Shown here in pieces: positions 11,414 to 20,223 of a stretch of 64,000 bases of DNA. The notes beneath the pieces were generated by a model, which searched no databases, had not been told where the DNA came from, and was given only the letters and a program-made list of their open reading frames with translations. The position numbers and the translations under genes are program-made. Within the stretch, counting starts at the first letter, position 1; the number at the start of each line of letters is the position of its first letter. The DNA is from Bombardia bombarda. Lineage: Eukaryota > Ascomycota > Sordariomycetes > Sordariales > Lasiosphaeriaceae. The stretch spans positions 2,728,001-2,792,000 of the forward strand of contig JAULSR010000003.1 in the NCBI GenBank assembly GCA_030512295.1, read 5' to 3'.

Positions 11414-12401
11414 CTAAGTCTGATTCTCTTCTCGCCACCCCAAAAGCGCGAATTTCATATCTTCGGCCCACGTCGGCGTAGAAGCGGAGCGTTGAGCGGC
11501 AATCTGGAACTCCGTCAGCAACATGTATATCCAGGTAGGTTATACATCTAGACTGTGACCAGGCCAGAAATACTCGAATTAGAGAACTCACCAGGCTCTC
11601 CCTCAAAACCTGCAACGCCACTACCGGTCCTCGCAACTCATCACAACCCTCAACCCCAACCATCTCAAAGTACGTCCGACTATAGCCATGAAACTTCTTC
11701 GACCCATTCGCCGTTGATGATTCATCCCCCCCATCAACCACAAGATAAACAGACTCCAGCCGCTCAAACCGCCTCAACACATTCGTCATGCACCTTGCGC
11801 AAAATGGTCTCCCTGGCATCCTCTCTGCCTCCTCCCCCTCCTCTGGCCGCCGCTCAGTAAACACCGCCCCAGAGGCGTGCAAACAATTCGGCCGCAAATG
11901 CTCAGACACCACCCCCCTCCTCAAATTCACATCCCACTCAGCCTGGTATCTTATCGCGAACCGCCTCGCACCGGTGAACATAATATGCGACGACTCCGCC
12001 CAGTCCAGCACGGCGTCCGCCTCACCTCTACCAGCATCAGCACCTCCGAGGCAGACCACATCGGACCGCAGGTCTAGGTTCAGATAGAGCGTTTTGCTGC
12101 CACCATAGCCATGGCTAATCTTGGTGCGGAAGGCGCGCAGGATGGACTTGTTGCGCAGGGCCCGGTTGCGACGGACGACGGCAGCGTGCGCGTCCCAGCA
12201 GGCGAGAGTAAGGTGGACGAGGTTGAGGGCGCCTGAGTGCCGGTCGGGGACGAGGAGGAGCTCGCTATCGGAGGATTGGGCTATGGTGGGATAGTTGGAG
12301 TCGCGGTGGAGGAAGTGGATGAGGGGGGAGAGGGCGGCGGCGAGGTCCCAGACTAGGTTCTGGAGTTCGGCGGGGAGGAGGGGGAAAAGGGGGAAGGGCA
12401 T
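11414..12401 (-). CDS. 2EXR-domain protein of unknown function
   Basis: The N-terminus MPFPLFPLLPAELQNLVWDLA matches the start of the fungal 2EXR domain (F-x-x-F-x-x-LP-x-E-x-R/Q-x-x-I/V-W), a domain greatly expanded in filamentous ascomycetes and without known biochemical function. I favour two exons, 11592-12401 and 11414-11503, joined in phase 0. The 88-nt intron has a GTGAGT donor, a TGCTGAC branch point and a TTCCAG acceptor. This yields 299 residues ending in an acidic tail containing TPTWAEDMKF. Unspliced, the frame stays open to 11400 and gives 333 residues with a different C-terminus. Cysteines in a CARCMTN segment lie mid-protein. Single-copy neighbours give no functional hint. Confidence 0.75.
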
Positions 12402-12831
12402 TGGGTCGATTGTGGTTGTTTATCTTGAGGTTTGGTATGGTAGGTGAGTTTGCCTTGTTTTTTTATGCGCCAGTGTGTAGATGTCATGAAATTGAAACAA
12501 CTGTTAAACCGGGTTTGTCTACTCGTATGTGTCATGGCGGTTGGGGTTTGCTTAGCGTCCGTTGGAATCTATGATGATGGGTGACATGGAATGGGATCAA
12601 ATTGGGGATTTTTCGGACGAAGTGACATCAAGGTTCCGACATAAGTGACGAGGTCGCTGCTCACCAGCTGACAGCTGACGAGTATGTGGATAATGACGTG
12701 AGTGATTTTACGCAGATCAACCATGGTAATCAAGGCATTCAACGCACATCATGCCGCATGATTTCTACTCAAAATCGAATCTATACATGCTTCCATCATC
12801 TCATAATCTTAACACCTCCCTACCCACCTAC
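12402..12831. other. Intergenic region
   Basis: Upstream flank of the 2EXR gene and downstream flank of the membrane-protein fragment. No gene supported. Confidence 0.55.
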
Positions 12832-13344
12832 CTATAAACATACCTCATCACCCTCTCCCTCGACCTCAAAAACCCCAAATCCAACCCTTTGCACCCTCTC
12901 CCTATCCCGCCTCGCCTCTCTCCGCCTGCTCACCAAACAACCCAGCCCACACGCGCCCACAATCGCCAGAAAAATCACCGGCAGCCCCACCACCAGAAAC
13001 AAAAACGCCCCGCTAGCCAGCTCCGGGTCGTTACTCCTGCTACTGCCGGCATTGGCGCTGACCAGCCCACATCCCCAGGTAGCGTAGGCGGGCACCGAGA
13101 TGGTCGTGCCGTCGAGCGGATACCACGAGGGGTAGACGACGGTGCCGTCGGTGCAGGGGAGCGAGGGCGGGGTGGAGGTGATGGAGGGGATGAGGCTGTA
13201 GCAGCCGGAGGGGGAGATGAGGGCAGAGGGGGGAGGGCGGGGGAGAGGGAGGTGGACCAGGAGAAGAGGTAGCCGCTGGAGGGGCTGTTAATGGCGTCGT
13301 CATGCTCAAGAGACGGGTCGCCGTCGCGGCCGTATGTATTGAAT
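12832..13344 (-). CDS. Single-pass membrane protein fragment, probable frameshift, start not resolved
   Basis: Two frames on the minus strand read as one protein. The upstream part (from about 13344 after a CCACAG acceptor) reads FNTYGRDGDPSLEHDDAI and then SGYLFSWSTSLSP. The downstream part reads CYSLIPSITSTPP, then CTDGTVVYPSWYPLDGT, then a Gly/Ser stretch, one hydrophobic helix (FLFLVVGLPVIFLAIVGACG) and a basic tail, stopping at 12832. The frames meet at a six-G run at 13228-13233 (plus strand); one extra base there would join them. The layout, a Cys-containing outer part plus one helix plus a short basic cytosolic tail, resembles fungal single-pass surface proteins of unknown role. The first exon upstream of 13344 was not identified, so this entry is partial. 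Confidence 0.5.
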
Positions 13345-13456
13345 CTGTGGCGCTCATGGTTTAGTCATGAATATGATGGAATATTGACTATGGTTGCGCA
13401 GTGAAAGTTCAATCATATTGTGGAGTGACTTTGATGTCGTTGTTGATTTTTGACAC

Positions 13457-13980
13457 TGGAGCAGGTTCATCACCAGGCATCAGTCAAGATGTTGCCTGGC
13501 AACCCTAAGCCGGACCAGTATCGACTGGCGAATTTCAGCCCGTACCGCGTACACCAGAGGCTGGCGGTGAAGATGCGGGTAGGTAGGTTTTTATTGGCGG
13601 CGGGTGCGGCGCATTTGTGTAATCCTTTGTGAGTATTTCTGCATCTCCAACTTCTAGTTTGGTGTCTAATTGGTATAATACAGCGGCCAGGCTGAGTCTG
13701 ACATTTTGGATCTCCATGACACGGTTCGCAGCTAAAGGTACTCGGGCATGGTCGATCTCATCTCTAGCGAGAACTTGTTGTGCATGTCAGGCGACTCCGA
13801 GGGCATTCTGGAGCCTGGTAGGGACGAGTTCCTGACGCTTGCCTTGGAGGCAGAGAAGGATGTTGAGTTTGCCAAGCAGATGGCGCTGGGGATTAATGAG
13901 TTGAGTTATGACTTTACGCAGCATTACAAAGAGGGAAGTGCCGGTGGTTACGGTTTGAAGGAGAGTAGGGTCTATACCTA
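13457..13980 (+). pseudogene. Broken FAD-dependent aromatic monooxygenase (phenol 2-monooxygenase type)
   Basis: Only the C-terminal half of the FAD domain is present. It reads YRLANFSPYRVHQR and MRVGRFLLAAGAAHLCNP, then VDLISSENL and YDFTQHY, all typical of phenol-hydroxylase or salicylate-hydroxylase-like flavoenzymes. Lesions are several. The D of the conserved xDAAH (DG-type) FAD-binding motif is Gly. The conserved GGxGLTGGI flavin-contact segment that should follow CNPF is missing. The remaining residues around WCLIGI are out of frame. A TAA codon at about 13732 interrupts the DIxDxxDTVRxxxYxxM stretch. The N-terminal nucleotide-binding half is absent. Neighbours are maleylacetate reductase and a dioxygenase remnant, fitting an abandoned hydroxyquinol pathway. 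Confidence 0.8.
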
Positions 13981-14107
13981 TTTAATACCACTTCGAGTTT
14001 TCATAGAAGACTGCAAACATGCAGTGGGTAAAGAAAGTTTCACGTTTGATGCTCGTGTAACAGATATTAACTCCATTGTTATCAAATTGTCTTATGGTGT
14101 CTGGTAA

Positions 14108-14480
14108 TGGAAGTGTCCATTATACGGAGTCTCTAACAAACTTCAGGTATCTATTTCAAAGAACTCCTAGCGTATAAGTTTTACTGAACTTCATATTTGC
14201 GAAGACTCTTCGCTGGTTCTCTTCATACGAAAACTTGATCAGGTTGCTCTTGGCAGGTTGCTTGTGATTAAGCGCGGAAAAGATGCTCCGAGGTCAAGAA
14301 CCCGCTTCATGAAAACAGAATTAATGCTAAGCTAAGGTTCCTGACTTCTACTGTCCCCCACACACAAATGGACACCCACCCAACCACCCAGGCTCGCCCC
14401 ATTGCCACCTCTTTTCCCCGCAAACGAACCCCCGCCAGCGTATGTAGAGAAACATGGGGTAGGCCAGATCCTTGCAATTA
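14108..14480. other. Intergenic region
   Basis: Flank of the monooxygenase relic. No gene or structured element recognised. Confidence 0.5.
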
Positions 14481-14756
14481 TTATTGGGGTAACGATTCGA
14501 TGAATGCGGGGCAATTGAGTTCATAATTTGGCCCCTTTTTCCATGCCACAAACAACCTGATTGATGGCAAGAGTATGTAGAGGTAGAGTCCAATGAGTAT
14601 GACGGCAGCTGCAACACTAAGACGCAGGGCGCTGCTGTTCCATGCCACCTTTTGGGAAAGGGAGGCCACAGAGGCCGTGAGCTCGGCCATGTTGACAGAC
14701 CCGGGAAACTTCATGATGGTTGGTATTTCGACTGTCACCAATTGCTTGGCACTCAA
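14481..14756 (-). CDS. Possible small membrane protein
   Basis: An open frame of 91 codons with one strong hydrophobic helix (LRLSVAAAVILIGLYLYILL) followed by a positively charged stretch (RLFVAWKKG), a type I or tail-anchored layout. A second in-frame ATG at 14714 is an alternative start. No family recognised. It lies between the monooxygenase relic and maleylacetate reductase, so it could also be the 5' part of another decayed gene (for example the N-terminal anchor of an oxygenase). Existence as a gene is uncertain. Confidence 0.3.
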   Translation of the reverse strand: MSAKQLVTVEIPTIMKFPGSVNMAELTASVASLSQKVAWNSSALRLSVAAAVILIGLYLYILLPSIRLFVAWKKGPNYELNCPAFIESLPQ

Positions 14757-15126
14757 TCAGAGAACTTGCTCGGTTGATGTTTCTGGGAGAAGGGCAATGG
14801 CTTGAAATGTTTGGTTCCCCTGAGTGGAACCCTAACCCCTGACTATTAGAAACCCTACATTCTCTCCCACCTCCCCACTACCGAAGCGGGGGGTAGTCTA
14901 GAAGGGTCCCGAAGGTTGCAGGTGCATGTGCCAACATGACTGAAGTTTGAATCGCCTGATGTGGTCCAGTCCATTCTTTCAGATTTGGGCTTGGCACTGG
15001 GGTCCAAGTAAATGGAAGCTTGCGCTTTTGTGCATGATTCTCTTGGCACACATCCACGGGACAAAGGCATTATCAGAACAGCATTAGATTTAGTTTTTTT
15101 CCCGAGCACCACCAGTCCAGTAATAG
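14757..15126. other. Intergenic region
   Basis: Contains the 3' flank of maleylacetate reductase. No feature supported. Confidence 0.5.
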
Positions 15127-16272
15127 CTAAAGCAAACGCTTCGTATCCCGCCCCGCCTCCTCCCCCGTCCACGCCCTCCTAATCAACTCTCTGATCCCCT
15201 CCCTCTCCAGCCCCCTCGGGTTCTTGTACGGATTCGCCAGCGCAATATCAACCGCCTCATCCACCCCCTCCTCCGCCATCCCCAGCCCCTTCAGATTCAA
15301 ATCTATCCCCAGCCGCTTATACAGCGCATTCATCCCCTTCACCGCATCCCCCTCAGACCCCGGCAGCACACCGGCAAGCTTGGCCATCGCCCCCGCCGTG
15401 GCAGGAGTGGAAGCATTATACGCCAGCGCGTGGGGGAGCAGCACGACGTGCGTCTCGGCATGGGGCAGGTTGAATGTGCCGCCGAGGGTGTGGCACAGCT
15501 TGTGGTGCAGCGCCATGTCGACGGAGCCCAGACACATGCCGCACAGCCAGGCGCCGTAGAGGGCCTTGTAGCGGGCCTCGGTGTTTTGGTCGTCGGTCTG
15601 CAGGACGGGGAGGGCCTCGACGAGGCTGCGGGTGCCTTCGAGGGCGAGCAGCTCGATGATGGGGTTGCGGTTGGTGGCGTAGAGGGCCTCGACTGTGGTT
15701 GTGTCAGCCTGCTGCTCTTGAGAAGGATAAAATCGACACTGACCAGCGTGAGCAATCGCATTGATCCCACTATACACCGTGAGATTCACCGGCAGCGTCT
15801 TGAACAAATCCGTGTCGTAGAGCACAGAGGTAGGGATGATGCGTATATCGCGTCTGGTCGTCTTGCGCCCATTCTCCGTCTCGCCCAGGATCGGCGTCAT
15901 CTCGCTGCCGGCATAGGTGGTTGGAATGCAGAGGTGTTTCAGGCCTGTGCGGATGCTGATGGCTTTGCCCAGGCCGACCGTGCTGCCGCCGCCGACAGAG
16001 ACAATGCCGTCGACGCCCTTCTCTTGCGCGACCAGGACGGCTGCGTCGGTGATGTGTGTTGGGGTGTGCATGGTTGCGTCGCTGAAGATGGCCACGCCGA
16101 CGTCATGGCCGATGATGCTTTGGACCTGTTGTGCGGTGGCAATTTGCTGGGGGGTGCAGAGGATCAGGACGGAGGTGGCATTGATGGTCTTTAGCATCGA
16201 GGGCAGTTGTTGGAGGGTGCCGGTGCCGAAGACGACGCGGTGGCTGGCGCTGATGTATTCGAAGGTGTCCAT
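15127..16272 (-). CDS. Maleylacetate reductase (iron-containing alcohol dehydrogenase family)
   Basis: Reduces maleylacetate to 3-oxoadipate with NAD(P)H, the step after hydroxyquinol ring cleavage. Model: exon 1 15744-16272, exon 2 15127-15692; 364 residues, the usual length. The nucleotide-binding motif GGGSTVGLGKA is near residue 95, followed by PTTYAGSEMTPI. Splicing the 51-nt intron (15693-15743) restores INAIAHAVEALYA, in which the His belongs to the conserved active-site region of the family. A His-rich segment MALHHKLCHTLGG and then LPHAETHVVLLPHALAYN follow. The intron is a multiple of three and has no stop, so an unspliced protein with 17 extra residues is possible. Neighbours are a broken aromatic hydroxylase, a broken intradiol dioxygenase and an MFS transporter, so this enzyme may now be orphaned from its pathway. 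Confidence 0.92.
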   Translation of the reverse strand: MDTFEYISASHRVVFGTGTLQQLPSMLKTINATSVLILCTPQQIATAQQVQSIIGHDVGVAIFSDATMHTPTHITDAAVLVAQEKGVDGIVSVGGGSTVGLGKAISIRTGLKHLCIPTTYAGSEMTPILGETENGRKTTRRDIRIIPTSVLYDTDLFKTLPVNLTVYSGINAIAHAGQCRFYPSQEQQADTTTVEALYATNRNPIIELLALEGTRSLVEALPVLQTDDQNTEARYKALYGAWLCGMCLGSVDMALHHKLCHTLGGTFNLPHAETHVVLLPHALAYNASTPATAGAMAKLAGVLPGSEGDAVKGMNALYKRLGIDLNLKGLGMAEEGVDEAVDIALANPYKNPRGLEREGIRELIRRAWTGEEAGRDTKRLL

Positions 16273-16434
16273 TTTTTGAGTCTTGGGTTGTTTGTTTATG
16301 GGTGTGGATCAAGCTCTCCCTGGCTCAACTCCAACTGGGCGGGTTCTAGTTATATACAAGTCCTGTTTAACTGCCGGACCCCACGGGTGCGCATGTGGGG
16401 TTACGAGAACTCTTTGTCTGAGCAGCGCGGTAAT

Positions 16435-16720
16435 TCAGCCTGAAATATCACGTATTCCGTGACCGGGACAATGGAACGGCCCTAGGACGGTGCCTTCAGC
16501 TGATGCGGCGGGCTTTGGGTGGTCGATGGGGTCGACGAGGAGGGACAGGCCGAGGACATCGGAGAGGAGGATGAATTCTCGGCGCACGTCGGTGCAGGTC
16601 TGGCCGACGGCGGTGAGGAACTGGATGCCTTGACTCCATTCCGTCGCGCTCTGGTGCTCAAGCAGCTACGTGAGGTGGTGGTACTGCTGCCACCTGCTAT
16701 AGCTGATGGACGTCCATAGC
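16435..16720 (-). pseudogene. Remnant of intradiol ring-cleavage dioxygenase (hydroxyquinol 1,2-dioxygenase-like)
   Basis: The frame 16435-16665 reads EWSQGIQFLTAVGQTCTD, then REFILLSDVLGLSLLVDPI, then EGTVLGPFHCPG. This is the N-terminal dimerisation/helical region and the start of the catalytic barrel of intradiol dioxygenases of the hydroxyquinol type. An in-frame TAG at 16666-16668 cuts it from residual upstream similarity (HL..LLEHQSATEW). The frame stops at 16435, right after the GPFH motif. All four iron ligands (two Tyr, two His), which lie further downstream in intact enzymes, are therefore missing. The gap to maleylacetate reductase is about 160 bases and both lie on the same strand. 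Confidence 0.8.
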
Positions 16721-16830
16721 GACGAATGCAGATGGATGGAGAGTGCATTAGCAACGCGGAGCTAGATCGTTATAATTCCCACCACTACACCACTTTATAT
16801 CGTGCAAGCACCACGAAGGCAGATAGTCTC

Positions 16831-18511
16831 CTACACAACAACCCTCCCCCTCCCCCTCCCCCTCCACCCCCTCCCCCAAACCTGCGTCGCCGCAACCGCG
16901 GCCGCCGCCCCAACAACCACAACCGCCTGACACCCAAAGCTCACCGCCGGCCCGCTCCTCCCCACCCACTGCATCTGGAAATACACCACACTGAACCCGC
17001 CCACGACCCTCCAGGAATTCAACCACGCGCCCGTCAGCGCCGCCTGCTCCGGCAGACAGTCCAGCAGATACGCCGAGATCGCCGTCATACTCGCCAGCGT
17101 CATGAAGCACACCATGGCCCAGCCAAACGCCAGCCCGACCCACGACAGCTGTTTCTCGATTGTCTGTCCAATCACCACCAGCCCTACCGCGCCCAGCAAG
17201 ACGGCCGGGTAACACGCCGTCAGCCGGCACTCGAGCCCGTAGCGCGCCATGTGCCGGCGCGCGAGCAGGTCGTTGAACCAGTGGCCCCAGGCCTCTGCCA
17301 GGAGCGTGCCCAGCATGGGCGCAAAGTACAGCATCGCGAGCCCCACGAGCGAGAAGCCGAACCCGCCTGCTTCTGGCGGAGGCAGGACGAACTGCGAGAT
17401 GGTTGACACGAGCCCGATGGTCCACATGGTGATGGGCATGACGAAGAGGGCGGTCGGGAGGAGCAGGTGCGGGAGGCTGAGGAGGGTGAGCTGCTGCTTG
17501 AATGTCGTCCACATCGTTGGACGGTTTCGCGAGTTGCGAGTTTTCCGCCAGCCCTCAATCCCAAGAAGCAGCCTAACATGCCGAAGCACCGAAGGCTTCC
17601 TCCTGCCAGCGCCATCAACCTGCCCCATCCCCTCCCTCTCAAACAACGTCTCATCCCCCAACACCACCACCATCGCCACACTCACCCCATAGAACCCCGC
17701 CAGCACCGCAAAGTCCGCCCGCCACCCGATCCTCTGCAGCAGCAAGCTAGAAATAAACGGCCCCAGGTACGGTCCCAGCAGAAAACTCGCCGCCCAGATA
17801 TTCACCTTGCGCGCGCGCTCGTCAAAGAAGAACATGTCGTGGATCATGCTCATGCCCATGACCTGGGGCGCGGCCCCGCAGAAGCCCTGCAGCGTGCGCA
17901 TCGCCGTGAAGCTGGCGTAGCCTGGCGCAAAGGTGGCGCCGATGGTGAATGCCAACGACAGGAGCTGCGACCAGAAGAGGACGGGGAGGCGGCCGTAGCG
18001 CTGGCAGAGGGGCACGGACAGCAGGCCGCCGGGGCCTTGCATGAAGATGCCGGGGGAGACGGATTGGGAGACTGCTTCGATTGTCATGGACCTGGATGAG
18101 GAAGGGGGGTTTAGTTGGGGGGTGGATGGGTGAGGAGGGGGGGGAGGAAGAGGACTACCATTCAGGAGCTTGCAGCTGAAATACTGTCGTTCCCCATGTC
18201 AGGGTCCAGTCGCTGAGCATGCACCCCGGTATGAGCGCCAGCAGGACGGCGTGTTTCTTTGCCCACGACCAGTTGAGTGGGTCGTCGGGGCTTGTTGATG
18301 GTTGGGGCACTTGGGGGAGTGCTGCTGCTGCTGGTGCTTTTGGGAGGGTGCTGGTGCTGGTGCTGGTGCTGTTGTCTGTTGCTGCGAAACCTCCCTTGGA
18401 TGACGAGGAGATGGACGAGCCGCGGGCTGTGGTTGTTTCCCTTTCGGTGGCTGTTGCTGTTGCTTCCATCTTGAGGCCCTGCTCGAGATGGGTGGAGTTG
18501 GAGACGGCCAT
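16831..18511 (-). CDS. MFS transporter (DHA1-type drug:proton or metabolite transporter)
   Basis: Twelve-helix major facilitator of the plasma membrane. Model: exon 1 18159-18511, exon 2 16831-18091; 537 residues. The N-terminal 85 residues are hydrophilic and rich in Ser/Thr/Ala (a low-complexity stretch), followed by the family entry motif DPLNWSWAKKHAVL. The loop between helices 2 and 3 reads GGLLSVPLCQRYGRLPV, a variant of GxLxDRxGRR. The mid-protein cytosolic loop carries RRKPSVLRH. The C-terminal tail is Arg/Gly-rich because it is encoded by a CCCCCT repeat at 16843-16876. Start ATG 18511 has the context ACAACCATGGC; an in-frame ATG at 18637 is possible. Position next to maleylacetate reductase suggests an aromatic-acid importer, but this is inference only. 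Confidence 0.85.
16843..16876. repeat. CCCCCT-type short tandem repeat
   Basis: Pyrimidine repeat on the plus strand at the 3' end of the MFS gene. On the coding strand it yields the Gly/Arg-rich tail. Prone to length change. Confidence 0.85.
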
Positions 18512-20151
18512 GGTTGTCGCAATGACTGCACGGACTGGACGTTTTGGCTGGCTGAGATGATGACCGCAGGTATAACCGGGGAGTAACGTGGATATTCCCA
18601 GCTGTTGGGGACCGAAAGGACGAGGGTCACCGATCATGCAGAAAGATCAGGAGATCTCCCCGTCTTTATACAGGGCACATCTCGTCTTTACTACTGACCG
18701 ACCTCCTGAGTCCTGACAGTCACCAACAAACCCAACGGACCTCCGTTGGCGTCGCGCGCGCACATGGAATATTTTCGGCCAATACTGGCTGAATCCAACA
18801 AATGCGATAGATAGCAAGGCGCTTTGAGCTCGGCGATCTGTTTCTCAGCCTCCCGGGCGGTCAAACTAGGGCTGCATTGTCTTATCTCGGAGACAGCAAT
18901 GTATCGGAAAGACCAGAGACATGCATGTGAACCCCGAAAGACTGCAGCTAGCTAGGCGTTCAGCCATGCCAGACCCGTGTCGACTGCCGGCTGCCGTCTG
19001 GGGAAAAGGAAAGGAGAAAGGGGGGAATGGTGAGTCAATTGGTCTCGGTCAACTATTTCAACTCGGTTCCCAGCTTCCCATATTAGTTGTACCCCCATCC
19101 ATCCATCGGACGAGCTGGCGCCCGAGCCTGGGTATTACCATGACCTACGTCATGTCCCTAGACCGACGACGCCGAGCAGCTGGCTGTGCCCCGTCAAAAT
19201 TCCCGTCTGTGAGAGTCCGACTTATGAATGCCACAACGCTGTTATATAGCGGTAGTTACGGTTACGGGGTTTTTGTGGCAGGCGATGCAAGCAGTCGGTC
19301 GGTTTGCTTGGCGAGTGTGGTGCCGATTATTGCAGAACGCCTCGTAAACGCCATTTTGTGGTGCGCGGAGACAATTATGTTGAATGGCTGAGGGTTCACA
19401 GCTCCGACTTGGCAGCTGCAGGTCGGGGCCGGGCTTGAAGGGTCGTGGTATTGGTTTGTTGTATCGGAGTTTGGATTTTGAAGATTGATATTGGTATTGA
19501 TATAGTGTGTAGTTACTGTGTATTCCAGTAACTTAAAAGTGTAAGGCAGAGTTAGGTACGCAGTATCCCTGCATTTCCATATTCATGGCAGTTTTGTGAT
19601 TTATCACATACCACCAGTATTGTCGCCCCACACGCAAGTTTTTGTTGAAGGAAGTGGAAATCAGTAGAAGTACCTTAGATATGCTTATTGACTGATAGTA
19701 CTAATGTGCAAATTTTCTGCTAACCAAGAGAGAAAGTTTTGGGGCTGCACCTTCTTTCTTATTTCTTTTGTGATGTGAACCAGGTGGAAGGGGACTGGAG
19801 GAGAAAAGGAAGCACGAGCAGGAGAAAGTACAGGCCTAGTCCAGATGTCTCGAACTAAAAGCGGAGAGATGTGATCATGAAAGCAATTATGATGCAAAGA
19901 AGAACAAGTTGTGGCTGGTCAGCTGCAATCGGGTAGCATGGTTAGCAAGAAGACAATGGAGGACAGATCAGAGGAGTGAGAGATATTTATTGAGAACGAA
20001 CCATGACAAACTACGAGATAGTCCGTCGTGAAATGATAGCAGATAGTCAAAAGGAGAGTGTTTGACGAAAATGCTTACTGTCGTTAATTCTCGTGGAATT
20101 AGCAAAGGTGGAAGGAGGATCGGACAAAAAGAAATGAAAAAAGAAGACATC
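18512..20151. other. Gene-poor region of about 1.6 kb
   Basis: Upstream region of the MFS transporter and downstream flank of the tRNA-Met. Open frames such as 18921-19391 (plus) show no domain. The block at 19440-19700 is AT-rich. No gene supported. Confidence 0.5.
20137..20142 (-). terminator. RNA polymerase III terminator of tRNA-iMet
   Basis: Six T residues on the minus strand, about ten bases downstream of the tRNA 3' end, as expected for Pol III termination. Confidence 0.75.
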
Positions 20152-20223
20152 TAGCTGCGACTCGTTTCGATCGAGTGACCTCCGGGTTATGAGCCCGGCG
20201 CGCTTCCGCTGCGCCACGCAGCT
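20152..20223 (-). tRNA. Initiator tRNA-Met (CAT)
   Basis: 72-nt gene without intron. The acceptor stem pairs AGCTGCG with CGCAGCT, giving A1:T72, and is followed by discriminator A. The anticodon stem carries three consecutive G:C pairs (GGG CTCATAA CCC), with anticodon CAT. The T-loop reads ATCGAAA, with A54 and A60 in place of the usual TTC start. These are the hallmark features of eukaryotic initiator rather than elongator tRNA-Met. The A box (TGGCGCAGCGG) and B box region (GATCGAAACG) are internal Pol III promoter elements. Confidence 0.95.

Noticed and set aside
13535..13717. 60-codon minus-strand frame as first exon of the membrane protein at 12.8-13.3 kb
   Set aside because: It is antisense to the flavoenzyme relic and no splice pair links it in frame.
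15430..16194. 254-codon plus-strand open frame
   Set aside because: Antisense shadow of maleylacetate reductase, caused by GC-rich codons.
18155..18637. Longer N-terminus of the MFS transporter from ATG 18637
   Set aside because: The extra 42 residues look like untranslated leader; ATG 18511 has the better context and a normal hydrophilic start.
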